A DNA stretch of 64,000 bases from NCBI RefSeq assembly GCF_014645815.1, contig NZ_BMML01000011.1, positions 1 to 64,000 on the forward strand, written 5' to 3'. Within the stretch, counting starts at the first letter, position 1. The number at the start of each line of letters is the position of its first letter. Shown here in pieces: positions 8,574 through 16,725 of this stretch. This DNA is from Streptomyces fuscichromogenes. GTDB lineage: Bacteria > Actinomycetota > Actinomycetes > Streptomycetales > Streptomycetaceae. A program made the translations under genes and the position numbers. The notes under the pieces are model-generated. The model had not been told where the DNA came from. It did not search any database and was given only the letters and a program-made list of their open reading frames with translations.

Positions 8574-10355
8574 TCAGGTGATTTCGGCGCTGAGGGTCTG
8601 CGCGACGGACCGGCGGGCCGCGATGCGGGCGGGCAGGGCGGTGAGTGCCGCTGTGATCACTACCGTCGCGAGCGCGGCGCTGAACAGCCACCACGCGGGC
8701 GGGTAGACCGTCCCCGCGGCGCTGAAGGGCCAGACGAACGCGATCCCCAGGGGGATGCCGACGAGGGCGCCGGGCACGGTGGGCAGGAGCTGTGCGGCGG
8801 ACAGTCCGGCGGTGACCTGCCCGGGGGTGGCGCCGAGGGTGCGTGCGACGGCCATGGTGTGCCGGGCCTCCAACGCCGTGGTCCATGTGGTCGTGAGCGT
8901 GTTCACGCCGGCGAGGACGACCAGCGCGGCGGCGACGACGACGATCATGTGTCTGCTCTGAGCGTCCTTGAGGTTGCCCAGGTGGGGTGAGTCGATGCCG
9001 TAACTCACCTGGCGCTGGACGAAGATGATCAGCAGTGCGGTGATCGTGATGACGGTCGCCGTGATGCTGCAGGCCTGTAGGAACGCGCGGCCGGGCCGGC
9101 GGGCGATCAGGCGCAGCCCGAGCAGGACCGGGACCGGCAGCATCGCGGACACCCGGGTCAGGCGGGACCGGTGGTCGGGTTGGCGTGCGGTGTCGGAGAG
9201 CGCGGCGACGGTTTCGGTGCGCAGGGCGCGCATGGTCGGGCCGAGGGTGGTCAGGATGGCCACGGCCAGGGCGACGACCGTGGTGAGAATGATGGTGCCG
9301 GTGCTCGGTCCGGCGGTGGTGGTCAGCAGGCTGGCGGTGGGGTTGACGACGGCGGGTTGGGTGAACCGCGCGGCCGTCAGACCGAGTGCGTCGGCGAGCA
9401 GTGCCAGGGTCACGTACTCCGTGAGCAGAACGGCCCCGATGAGGCCCGGGGTGGCACCGACGGCCTTGAGCAGTCCCACCCGGCGGGTCTGCTTCGCGGC
9501 CCGTCCCGCGGCGAGGGTGGCCACGCCGGCGATGGCGAGGAAGCTCAGCAGCCAGCTGCCGATGACCAGGATGGGCTGGCTGCCCTCGATGATCGTGGCG
9601 TCCTGGCCGATCATGAACTGCCAGCTCTGGAAGTTCGCGTAGACCGTGGGGCCGCGGTGGGCGCTGACGAACGCCTGGGTCGCGTCCGGGTCGCGCAGCT
9701 TGAGGTAGAGGAGCGAGGACACCGAAAGATGCTTGGCGGCCAGTGGCTTGGTGTCCTGCTTGGTCATCCAGACCAGGCCGCTGTAGTCGCTCGGCCCGCC
9801 GTCGGGACCGGTCAGCTGCGCGAACGGATAGACGGTGGTGGCGGCGCTCACGGCGGTTCCGATGACCGGCAGAGAGCGGCCGGCGACGGTGATGCGGTCG
9901 CCGACGCGGACGCCCAGCGCGTTGGCGAAGCCGCGTTCGACCACGACGCCTCCGGAGCGCACCCAGGTGCCCGAGGTCACCAGCGGGTGGTCCACCGCGC
10001 CCGGTTCGGCGTCGGCGGCCGTCACCACCACGTGCGAGGTGGAGCCCTTCGCCTTGAGCTTCGAGTAGTACTGGAGGTAGGGACCGCTGTGGGCGGTGAC
10101 CGCGGGGTCGCTGGTCAGCGCGTCCTGGGTGCGGGCCGTGGCGGCGGAGTTGTCGGGGGAGACCGCGACCACGTCCGGACCGGCCGTGACGGCGCGGGTG
10201 TGGCGGTAGAGCGCCTCGGTCGCCCCGCCCAGCGACCCGCCCAGGGCGAGCATGCCGGTGGCGACCGAGAGGGAGAGGAGAAGCATCGCGGCCTGGCCGG
10301 GATGGCGGCGCACATCGGACCAGACGAGGCGGAACACGAGCAGGAAGCGGCCCAT
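8574..10355 (-). CDS. FtsX/MacB-type ABC transporter permease
   Basis: A 593-residue membrane protein. One transmembrane helix lies near the N-terminus (AAMLLLSLSVATGMLALGG), followed by a large extracytoplasmic MacB-like region. Next comes a FtsX-type helix bundle (SWLLSFLAIAGVATLAAG; LIGAVLLTEYVTLALLADAL; TGTIILTTVVALAVAILTT) and a second bundle at the C-terminus (ALVVLAGVNTLTTTW; WLFSAALATVVITAALTAL). Such permeases pair with LolD/MacB ATPases and export or extract substrates rather than import them. The start ATG at 10355 lies 5 bp after the stop of the ATPase gene, so the two are one transporter. Its position next to the NRPS makes peptide export or self-protection plausible, but this is inference. 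Confidence 0.85.
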   Translation of the reverse strand: MGRFLLVFRLVWSDVRRHPGQAAMLLLSLSVATGMLALGGSLGGATEALYRHTRAVTAGPDVVAVSPDNSAATARTQDALTSDPAVTAHSGPYLQYYSKLKAKGSTSHVVVTAADAEPGAVDHPLVTSGTWVRSGGVVVERGFANALGVRVGDRITVAGRSLPVIGTAVSAATTVYPFAQLTGPDGGPSDYSGLVWMTKQDTKPLAAKHLSVSSLLYLKLRDPDATQAFVSAHRGPTVYANFQSWQFMIGQDATIIEGSQPILVIGSWLLSFLAIAGVATLAAGRAAKQTRRVGLLKAVGATPGLIGAVLLTEYVTLALLADALGLTAARFTQPAVVNPTASLLTTTAGPSTGTIILTTVVALAVAILTTLGPTMRALRTETVAALSDTARQPDHRSRLTRVSAMLPVPVLLGLRLIARRPGRAFLQACSITATVITITALLIIFVQRQVSYGIDSPHLGNLKDAQSRHMIVVVAAALVVLAGVNTLTTTWTTALEARHTMAVARTLGATPGQVTAGLSAAQLLPTVPGALVGIPLGIAFVWPFSAAGTVYPPAWWLFSAALATVVITAALTALPARIAARRSVAQTLSAEIT

Positions 10356-10360
10356 GGCGG

Positions 10361-11098
10361 TCAGCCCTCCCAGCCGTGGACGCCGTCCACCGGCTGCCTG
10401 CGGTCCGCCATCCAGGTGTCGTCGACGAGCCTGCCGTCGCGCATCGACACGAGCCGGTCCGCGGTGGCCGCGACCCGCTCGTCGTGCGTGACGATCACGA
10501 GGGTCTGTCCCGCGGCACGCAGGTCCTCGAAGAGCCGCAGCACGTCGAGGGTGGCCGCGGTGTCCAGGTTTCCGGTCGGCTCGTCGGCCAGCAGCACCAG
10601 CGGCTCGTTGGCCATGGCGCGGGCGATGGCCACCCGCTGGCGCTGTCCGCCCGACAGCTGCCAGGGCAGATGCCGGGCACGGTCGTCCAGCCCGACCTGT
10701 GCCAGCAACTCGTCCGCGCGACGCCGGGCGGTGCGCAGCGAGCGACCGGCCAGCAGTACAGGCAGTTCCACGTTCTCCGCCGCCGAGAGTTCCTCGACCA
10801 GGTGGAAGGCCTGGAAGACGAAACCCACGGAGCGACGGCGCAGTTGGGCCAGGGCCCGTTCGCTGAGATCGTCGATGCGCCGGCCGTCCAGCCACACCTC
10901 TCCGTCGCTGGGCCGCTCCAGACCGCCCAGCAGATGCAGCAGGGTGGACTTCCCGCAGCCGCTGGGGCCCATGACGGCCAGCATCTGACCGGCCGGAACG
11001 TCCAGGTCGACGCCGTCCACCGCGTGAACCAGGCTCTCCCCTCGGCCATGTGTCCTTAACAGGTCGCGGGCCTGGAGCACCGCCTGGAACTGGTTCAT
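10361..11098 (-). CDS. ABC transporter ATP-binding protein (LolD/MacB type)
   Basis: A 245-residue ATPase with Walker A GPSGCGKST, Q-loop FVFQAFHL, signature LSGGQRQRVAIARAM, Walker B LVLLADEPTGNLD and H-loop VTHD, in the order and spacing of the MacB/LolD family. The family's ADEPTGNLD signature is intact, so the protein should be active. Its ATG overlaps the stop of the PadR gene by 4 bp (ATGA) and its stop is 5 bp before the permease. The order is regulator-ATPase-permease, an arrangement typical of self-regulated drug or peptide exporters in actinobacteria. Confidence 0.92.
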   Translation of the reverse strand: MNQFQAVLQARDLLRTHGRGESLVHAVDGVDLDVPAGQMLAVMGPSGCGKSTLLHLLGGLERPSDGEVWLDGRRIDDLSERALAQLRRRSVGFVFQAFHLVEELSAAENVELPVLLAGRSLRTARRRADELLAQVGLDDRARHLPWQLSGGQRQRVAIARAMANEPLVLLADEPTGNLDTAATLDVLRLFEDLRAAGQTLVIVTHDERVAATADRLVSMRDGRLVDDTWMADRRQPVDGVHGWEG

Positions 11099-11619
11099 TC
11101 ATCCTCAGCTTTGTTCTCGACCCTCGACCAGAATTGCTCGCAGGCCCGCAACCAGCGCAGATCCGCCTGGAGCCGCAGAGCGACACCCTCCAGCAGCAGG
11201 CCGGCGACCGAACCTTCCGGCTCGGCCAGCAGTGCGCGCTGCGCCTGCCGCAGGCGTCTCAGTAACTCGCGGCGGTGCGCGGCCACCAGCTCCACCGGAT
11301 CGGCGAGCCGGGCGGCTCGCGCCGCCGCGAGTTTGAGGTGCAGCTCGGCCAGGTCCTGTTTCGGCCAGCTCACCTCGGTCAGCCAGGTGGTCACCCGCTG
11401 CTGCCCGGCCGGTGTCAGCGCGTACACCTTCCGGTCCGGCGGCCCTTCCGTTTGTTCGCGGACGACCAGTCCCGCTCGCTCCAGCCGGGCCAGGGTCACG
11501 TAGATCTGGCCCGCGTTCATCGACTCCCCGAGCGGACCCAGCGCCCGCCGCAGCCACTCACGCAGGTGGTACCCGTGCGATGGCTCCTTCGCAAGCATCG
11601 CCAGCACCACGTCTTGCAT
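11095..11619 (-). CDS. PadR-family transcriptional regulator
   Basis: A 174-residue protein with a PadR winged helix at the N-terminus (MLAKEPSHGYHLREWL, then GQIYVTLARLERAGLVV and the wing DRKVYALTPAG). A helical dimerisation region of the Vir_act_alpha_C type follows (DLAELHLKLAAARAA to the end). PadR proteins usually repress an adjacent transporter operon and are released by the transported compound. The gene leads the operon and overlaps the ATPase gene by 4 bp. A purine-rich site (AGGGGGAC on the minus strand) precedes the ATG at 11619, and a perfect inverted repeat lies just upstream, so autoregulation is likely. Confidence 0.88.
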   Translation of the reverse strand: MQDVVLAMLAKEPSHGYHLREWLRRALGPLGESMNAGQIYVTLARLERAGLVVREQTEGPPDRKVYALTPAGQQRVTTWLTEVSWPKQDLAELHLKLAAARAARLADPVELVAAHRRELLRRLRQAQRALLAEPEGSVAGLLLEGVALRLQADLRWLRACEQFWSRVENKAEDE

Positions 11620-11630
11620 GCGTCCCCCTA

Positions 11631-11660
11631 ACGGCTAGCTCATGAATAGCGGTTAGCCGT
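11631..11660. promoter_or_regulatory. Probable PadR operator upstream of the exporter operon
   Basis: The arms acggcta (11631-11637) and tagccgt (11654-11660) are exact reverse complements 16 bases apart. The inner bases continue with partial symmetry (gctag / ggttag). The centre lies about 26 bp upstream of the PadR ATG, where the promoter must be. This is local AT-rich sequence in an otherwise GC-rich region. Confidence 0.6.
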
Positions 11661-11769
11661 CACAGGAGTCAACCGAGGTCCCACCCGCACCTGTCACCTT
11701 CCGTGATCATGCCTGGTGGGGGTGGGTGACCCGCCGGGGTGCTCGGGGGCGTCGAACGCGGGACCCGGT

Positions 11770-12777
11770 TCAGGCCTCCCTACGGGACGCGTCCTGGGTG
11801 CACTTGTCGAGTTCCTTCGCGAACTCGTACCAGGTCTCGGCGTACTGCCGGGCCAGCTTCACCACGAGTTCTCTGCAGTGCGGCGGTACCGCGACGGTCA
11901 GTTCCGACGACATGGCGATCGCGTTCTGCTGCAGCAGCCGCAGCAGGTTCCGTCCCTCTTCGTTGTGGCGCAGCGAAGGATCCCGCAGGAGCTTTCTGAG
12001 TACCGGGGCGGGATCGACCTGTTCGAGTCGTCTCGGACTCCGGCTGCCTCTGACACCGATCTCCTGGGCGGGCGTGGCCGTGTCGGCGTGCGGGTCGTCC
12101 GCGCCGGGCCGTACGGCCACCGGCAGTTCGCCGAGCGCGATGCGTTTGCGTACGTCGCTCACCGTCGCCGGGGAGATTCCGGCTATCCGCGCCACCTCGC
12201 GCAGTGAGGCCTCCGGGCGTTCGGCCAGGACTTCGGCGGCCTTGAGGCGCCCCTCCACGCTGTTGAGCGGACGTACCTTTCCGTCGCTCCCGACCCGTGC
12301 GTTCACGCAGGTCACCGCGTCACCGGAAGTGCGGCGGATGGCGGCGACGGTCTTGGCCCCCAGGCCCGAGGCCCGCGCGATGGCCCGATCGGACATGTGC
12401 GGGTGCGATGTGACGATCCGTGCGGCCGCCGCTTTCCGGTCGGCGTGCGACAGCGGAAGTCCGTGTGTCACATTGGCCGTTACCCCGCGGAGGAAGGCGT
12501 CCTCCGTGCTGCCGTCGAAGAACTCGACCTCGATCGTCTCCTGCCCTTTGAGCACCATGGCGAAAAGACGATGAAGCCCGTCAATCACCCGCATGCTGCG
12601 GCGTTCGACGAGAATCGGTGGCAGCGGCTCCTCGATCTCGGCTAAGCGGGCGATATGCCTCTCGTCCTGTCCCTCGGACCGCGGAGAATCACCAGGCAGG
12701 AGGGAGGAAATGGGAACTCTTGCCGTTCCACAATCCGTTGGATCTGGGCCGGTGGATGACTGGTTCAAGATATTCAC
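11770..12777 (-). CDS. StrR-like ParB-fold pathway-specific regulator
   Basis: A 335-residue protein. The N-terminal ParB-like domain has VPISSLLPGDSPR near residue 22, PPILVERRSMRVIDGLHRL, and NVTHGLPLSHADRKAAA. A helix-turn-helix region follows (SDRAIARASGLGAKTVAAIRR), then a second one (SLREVARIAGISPATVSDVRK). This is the layout of StrR, NovG and the glycopeptide regulators Bbr/Dbv4, which activate antibiotic clusters. The GTG at 12777 has only a weak ribosome site, and the conserved region begins about 20 residues in. It is transcribed toward the PadR operon. Its presence supports the view that the NRPS region is a secondary-metabolite cluster. Confidence 0.85.
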   Translation of the reverse strand: MNILNQSSTGPDPTDCGTARVPISSLLPGDSPRSEGQDERHIARLAEIEEPLPPILVERRSMRVIDGLHRLFAMVLKGQETIEVEFFDGSTEDAFLRGVTANVTHGLPLSHADRKAAAARIVTSHPHMSDRAIARASGLGAKTVAAIRRTSGDAVTCVNARVGSDGKVRPLNSVEGRLKAAEVLAERPEASLREVARIAGISPATVSDVRKRIALGELPVAVRPGADDPHADTATPAQEIGVRGSRSPRRLEQVDPAPVLRKLLRDPSLRHNEEGRNLLRLLQQNAIAMSSELTVAVPPHCRELVVKLARQYAETWYEFAKELDKCTQDASRREA

Positions 12778-13338
12778 CCCGTTGGAACAGATATTCAGGA
12801 CGCAGTTCTCTGAGGAAGGATGTCGGCGGAGGGGGCAGGAGATCAGCGACTCGCGGCACGGCCGGCTCTTCCTTCGGCGCCGGCGGCGCGCGGTCGTAGC
12901 CGCCGAGGACGGCCGGCATGAGGTCCGACAGGGACCTGGCCATGGCTGAGCCCTCAGCGCCTCCCCTCATCGCCGCGGACACGGTGCGCCCACGCTACGG
13001 CGGATGTCTACTTATCCATGTTGAGACTTGTCGGCGTGGGTGTCCAGAGGGCGTCCTTCCTTGTGCTGTTCTGATTCCACGTCTGTTGGACGACCTGGCT
13101 TGACTCCGCCGGTGACCTCACACCGATTCGGCGGTATACGGACGGAATGCGGAGGCCGGGGTGGTGGGCCTTCCGGCTGCCGGGTGCCCGACGGCGACGG
13201 CGCTGGCCGAAGTCGTGCGCCGCGGACCGGGTTTCACCTCTCGCCGACTGCCGGGCTCGCACGGGGGAAAGCCCATACTTTCGGTGGGCTAGGGGGATTT
13301 GGTGCACCGGACGTGATCCGGACAACGCCGTCGCAGGG
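12778..13338. other. Intergenic region upstream of the StrR-like gene; no supported gene
   Basis: A 561-bp gap. A proline-rich minus-strand frame (12982 to 12689, 97 codons) overlaps the start of the StrR-like gene by 89 bp. It has no recognisable domain, and I do not call it. The region should contain the promoter of the StrR-like gene. The stretch around 13010-13110 is less GC-rich than its surroundings. Confidence 0.5.
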
Positions 13339-14823
13339 TCAGGGCGCCGCGTCGAGCAGGTCGACGGCACTCTGCTGGCGGGCGGCGTCCACCTGGTCGA
13401 GGGGCCCGTACCAGTGCAGCCCGTACTGGTCGAGGGCGTTGCGGTCGCTCGCGAGGGCGCGGTCCGCCTGGAGCTTGAGGTAGGCGGTGTAAGGGTGGTC
13501 CGGCAGCAGCGAGTCGAACTCGCCGAGGCCGCGCACGTCGGCGCCCTTGAAGGACGGCCCGTCGGCTCCGCAGTCACCGCTCTCGCACGGATCACGCAGG
13601 ATGCCGTCGGAGGTGTGGAGCAGGGAGCTCGTGGTGGCGGCGTCGGCGATCTGCCGCGCGCCGGTGAGCAGTTGGGCGTCGCCCGTGGCCCGGTACAGCT
13701 CGGCCAGGGCGCCGAGGACGACGCCCTGGTTGTACGACCAGACGGCCTGCCCGTTGTTGCCGCAGGTGGCCAGGTCGATGCCGTCGTTGACCAGGTGCGA
13801 GCCGTTGATCATGCCGGCGCCCTGGAACCAGGACCAGCCTGCCCGGGCCCGGTCGAGATACGTCGTGTCCCCCTGGACGCGGTTGTGGAGGGCCGCGTTG
13901 AGCTGGATGTAGAGGGAGTTGGCGATCGCGTTCTTGTACGTCCTCGCGGTGCTCCACCACACCCCGCCGCCGCAGGTGCCGTCCCAGTAGGCGGCCATGT
14001 GGTCGGCGTCGGCGCGGGCGGTGCCGAGATAGCGGCTGTCTCCGGTCAGGTCGTAGGCAGCCACCCAGGCGAGGCCCCACCAGCCGGTGTCGTCGAGGTA
14101 GTCGTTGCGGAACTGCCCGCCCTGGGCGTCGATGTTCAGGTCGTAGGTGCGGGCGATCGCGTACCGGTAACTGCCCATGCCCGTCACGCGGATGTTGTCG
14201 ATGACCGCGGTCAGGGCGTTCGCGGAGTTCCACCAGCCGGTGGTGTCGAACAGGCCGGTTCCGTAGTCGTAGAAGGTCATCAGACCGGTGGCCGCGGCGG
14301 TGCGCGGCTCGCCCGCGTTCCAGGTGGTGCGGGCCCAGGGGGTGCACGCGATCTCGGCCCGGTCCGCCGCCTTTCCGCAGGCGCGCAGGGCGCCGACGCC
14401 GAGGTTGTTCCAGTCGTCCACGTTGTACATGAGCGTGCGCCAGCCCCGTTGCCCGCTGGGCACGGTGGTGTCGCCGAGTCTGCTGCCCGAGCTCCAGGAG
14501 CGGCCGCCGTCGAAGGAACGGTCGAGCCAGACCTCGTCGTCCGGGCTGCCGTTGTCGATGGAGGCCCAGCCCATGGCGTCCGCGTCATCGAAGTGCAGGA
14601 CGAGCGACCGGGAGTAGATGCTCGCCGTGACCGGTGTGCGGTCACCCGGGGAGAGCGCGGGGTCCCGGGCGTCGCAGTACGTGTTGCAGACGGTGGCCGC
14701 CGCCGAGGTGCCGGCGGCGGATGCCGGGGGCGTGAGCGGGACGAGGACGGTGAACAGGGCCGGAGCGAGTGCCACCGCCAGTCGGCGAAGGAGGCGGCCT
14801 CTCGGTCTGCGGACGGACAACAT
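13339..14823 (-). CDS. Secreted glycoside hydrolase family 76 protein (alpha-1,6-mannanase type)
   Basis: A 494-residue protein with an arginine-rich n-region, hydrophobic core (LLRRLAVALAPALFTVLV) and an Ala-Ser-Ala type cleavage site near residue 36, hence secreted. GH76 features are the paired catalytic aspartates in YLDDTGWWGLAWVAAYDLT (about residues 242-256) and the repeated alpha-alpha barrel segments (NSLYIQLNAALHNR; VWSYNQGVVLGALAELY). The family cleaves alpha-1,6-mannan of fungal walls or actinobacterial glycolipids. The region of about 100 residues before the barrel (FDDADAMGW, VWLDRSFDGG) resembles a sialidase-like or carbohydrate-binding stretch, which I cannot name. GGGAGGT lies directly upstream of the ATG, and a LacI-type palindrome lies 30 bp upstream. 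Confidence 0.88.
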   Translation of the reverse strand: MLSVRRPRGRLLRRLAVALAPALFTVLVPLTPPASAAGTSAAATVCNTYCDARDPALSPGDRTPVTASIYSRSLVLHFDDADAMGWASIDNGSPDDEVWLDRSFDGGRSWSSGSRLGDTTVPSGQRGWRTLMYNVDDWNNLGVGALRACGKAADRAEIACTPWARTTWNAGEPRTAAATGLMTFYDYGTGLFDTTGWWNSANALTAVIDNIRVTGMGSYRYAIARTYDLNIDAQGGQFRNDYLDDTGWWGLAWVAAYDLTGDSRYLGTARADADHMAAYWDGTCGGGVWWSTARTYKNAIANSLYIQLNAALHNRVQGDTTYLDRARAGWSWFQGAGMINGSHLVNDGIDLATCGNNGQAVWSYNQGVVLGALAELYRATGDAQLLTGARQIADAATTSSLLHTSDGILRDPCESGDCGADGPSFKGADVRGLGEFDSLLPDHPYTAYLKLQADRALASDRNALDQYGLHWYGPLDQVDAARQQSAVDLLDAAP

Positions 14824-14852
14824 GGGACCTCCCTGCTTCGCGGGACGGGCGT

Positions 14853-14864
14853 GAGAGCGCTCTC
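14853..14864. promoter_or_regulatory. LacI-family operator-like palindrome (GAGAGCGCTCTC)
   Basis: A perfect 12-bp palindrome 30 bp upstream of the GH76 start. This core is the commonest LacI/CebR-type operator form in Streptomyces glycoside hydrolase promoters. It suggests repression lifted by an oligosaccharide. No LacI gene is in the window. Confidence 0.65.
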
Positions 14865-14934
14865 GGAACGTAGGGAAGAGGGAGACCGGGCGTCAACGTC
14901 GCGCGCGGGTACGGACGTTGCCCTCCGGCCTGCC

Positions 14935-16446
14935 CTAGAGGGCACCCGCCAGCACCTCTGCGGCGGCCACCCCGGAGGCGGCCGTGGCACCGTGCGTGAA
15001 GATCTGGGCGGCCGAGGGCACGACGGTCCCCGGCAGGCCCATCTCCACGACGATCGCGTCGGGGCGGGCGGCGACGAGCTCCGCGAGGGCCCGGGCCATC
15101 CACGCGTGCCGGGCCGCGTCGCGCACCACCACGACCAGGGGCCGTCCCGAGGCGGGCGCGAGGGCCTGCGCCTCCAGGGTTCCGGCCCGTGACAGCAGTT
15201 CCTCGCGGCCCACCCGGACGGAGGTGGTCCCGGGCAGCCGCTCGCCCAGCGGGGCCGCCACGCCCCACGGGGTCTCCTTCCCGATGGCCAGATTGGTGGT
15301 GGGCGCAAGTTCCACCACGTGCGGTGCGTTGACCAGCGGCAGGACGTGCCGTACCGCTCCGGTCAGCCGGATGGCGCGGCGGGCCGCCGCGAACCCGATG
15401 CCGTCGGCGTCCCAGACGGCGCTGCCGGCCGGGCTGAGCCCCGCCGACCAGACCGCGAACTCCCGGACACGCAGGCTCGCTTCGGCGAGCCGCTCCTCCG
15501 GCAGACCGCCCGCCAGGACGGCCTCGGTGAGGGCGTTGACGAGCAGGCCGACGGTGGCCTCATCGGCGTTCTCGCCGCCGACACAGACGGCGTCGGCACC
15601 GGCGGCGACGGCCCTGACCGTGGCCCCGCCGATCCCGTAGCGGCCGGTCACGGCGCCCATCTCGATCGCGTCGGTCACGATGACACCGTCGAACCCCAGC
15701 TCCTGGCGCAGCAGTTCGTCCAGGATGCGGCGGCTCAGCGTGGCCGGCAGGTCGGGGTCGTAGGCGGGGACGAGCAGGTGGCCGCTCATCACCGCACGGA
15801 CGCCCGCGTCCAGGGCGGCACGGAACGGTGGCAGGGCCTGCTCGGCGATCCGGTCGCGGTCGGCGTCGTAGACCGGCAGCCCGTGGTGGGAGTCGACGGC
15901 CACGTCGCCGTGGCCGGGGAAGTGCTTGGCGCAGGCGGCGACACCGGCCGACTGGAGCCCCCGGATCCAGGCGCCGGTGTGCCGTGCCACCACCTTGGCG
16001 TCGACCCCGAAGGACCTGACCCCGATGATCGGGTTGTCGGGGTTGGAGTTCACGTCCGCGCTCGGCGCGTAGTCGAGGCTCACGCCGGCCGTGCGCAGCT
16101 GACGGCCCAGGTCGGCGGCGACGGCCTCGGTGAGCTCGGTGTCGTCGACGGTTCCGAGCGCGAAGTTCCCAGGCCTGGTCGAGCCGGTGGCCGACTCGAT
16201 CCGGGTGACGTCGCCGGCCTCCTCGTCGATCGCGATGATCAGCTCGGGGTTCTCCGCGCGTAGTCGCCCGGTCAGGCGGGAGACCTGTTCGGGCGTGGCG
16301 ATGTTGCGGGAGAAGAGTACGACCGAGGCCAGTCCGTCCCCGATCTCGCGCAGCACCCAGTCGGGGGCCGTGGTGCCCACGAACCCCGGTTGCAGGACGG
16401 AGCGCGCCAGTCGTCGCAACTCCTCGCCGTGCTTGTGGGAGACCAT
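14935..16446 (-). CDS. nagZ: GH3 beta-N-acetylhexosaminidase (NagZ-like)
   Basis: A 504-residue protein with the GH3 NagZ signature KHFPGHGDVAVDSHHGLP (about residues 174-191), which carries the His/Asp acid-base dyad loop, and the nucleophile Asp in VIVTDAIEMGAV (about 256). No signal peptide is visible, so it is cytoplasmic. It should release GlcNAc from chito-oligosaccharides or muropeptides. I chose ATG 16446 because AGGAGGG lies just upstream; an in-frame start at 16476 would place a dre-like operator inside the gene. It is longer than the roughly 340 residues of proteobacterial NagZ because of a C-terminal alpha/beta domain, as in other actinobacterial members. It is divergent from the PhyH operon. 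Confidence 0.85.
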   Translation of the reverse strand: MVSHKHGEELRRLARSVLQPGFVGTTAPDWVLREIGDGLASVVLFSRNIATPEQVSRLTGRLRAENPELIIAIDEEAGDVTRIESATGSTRPGNFALGTVDDTELTEAVAADLGRQLRTAGVSLDYAPSADVNSNPDNPIIGVRSFGVDAKVVARHTGAWIRGLQSAGVAACAKHFPGHGDVAVDSHHGLPVYDADRDRIAEQALPPFRAALDAGVRAVMSGHLLVPAYDPDLPATLSRRILDELLRQELGFDGVIVTDAIEMGAVTGRYGIGGATVRAVAAGADAVCVGGENADEATVGLLVNALTEAVLAGGLPEERLAEASLRVREFAVWSAGLSPAGSAVWDADGIGFAAARRAIRLTGAVRHVLPLVNAPHVVELAPTTNLAIGKETPWGVAAPLGERLPGTTSVRVGREELLSRAGTLEAQALAPASGRPLVVVVRDAARHAWMARALAELVAARPDAIVVEMGLPGTVVPSAAQIFTHGATAASGVAAAEVLAGAL

Positions 16447-16461
16447 AGCGTGCGCCCTCCT

Positions 16462-16477
16462 GTTGGTACAGACCAAT
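16462..16477 (-). promoter_or_regulatory. dre-like (DasR/GntR) operator upstream of nagZ
   Basis: On the minus strand the site reads ATTGGTCTGTACCAAC, close to the DasR responsive element (TGGTCTAGACCA core). It lies 16 bp from the nagZ ATG, between the ribosome site and any promoter. DasR control of GlcNAc-releasing enzymes is well known in Streptomyces, so the match fits the gene. Confidence 0.65.
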
Positions 16478-16570
16478 GCGTCACCGTCAGGCTAGCCGCA
16501 CGTGTCAAGTGGGCCTAGGTCGTGCCCTGTTGGCGAAACGCGCCCTCAACTGTGGTGTTTGACAGGATGA

Positions 16571-16586
16571 GTTGGTCTAGTCCAAG
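16571..16586 (+). promoter_or_regulatory. Second dre-like operator, toward the PhyH operon
   Basis: The site reads GTTGGTCTAGTCCAAG, again a TTGGTCTA..CCAA dyad with one central deviation from the dre consensus. It lies about 140 bp upstream of the PhyH start and 125 bp upstream of nagZ. It could serve either promoter. Confidence 0.55.
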
Positions 16587-16725
16587 TTGGAGATACGCGA
16601 GTTCGAAGAGGGGCTGGTGCGGCCCGTGGTGCAGTGACCCTGCCGAAACGGTCCCCGCCCCTCACTCCGCGCAGTTGGCGACCCGGTCGGGCCGCCGTAC
16701 CCGAGATCGAGGTGTGGAGCACCGT

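Noticed and set aside
8574..11186. A single frame suggesting a fusion of permease and regulator or ATPase
   Set aside because: The part above 10355 is a shadow frame of the ATPase gene. The permease starts at ATG 10355.
12689..12982. Proline-rich 97-codon minus-strand frame before the StrR-like gene
   Set aside because: Overlaps the StrR-like start by 89 bp, has no recognisable domain and only a weak ribosome site.
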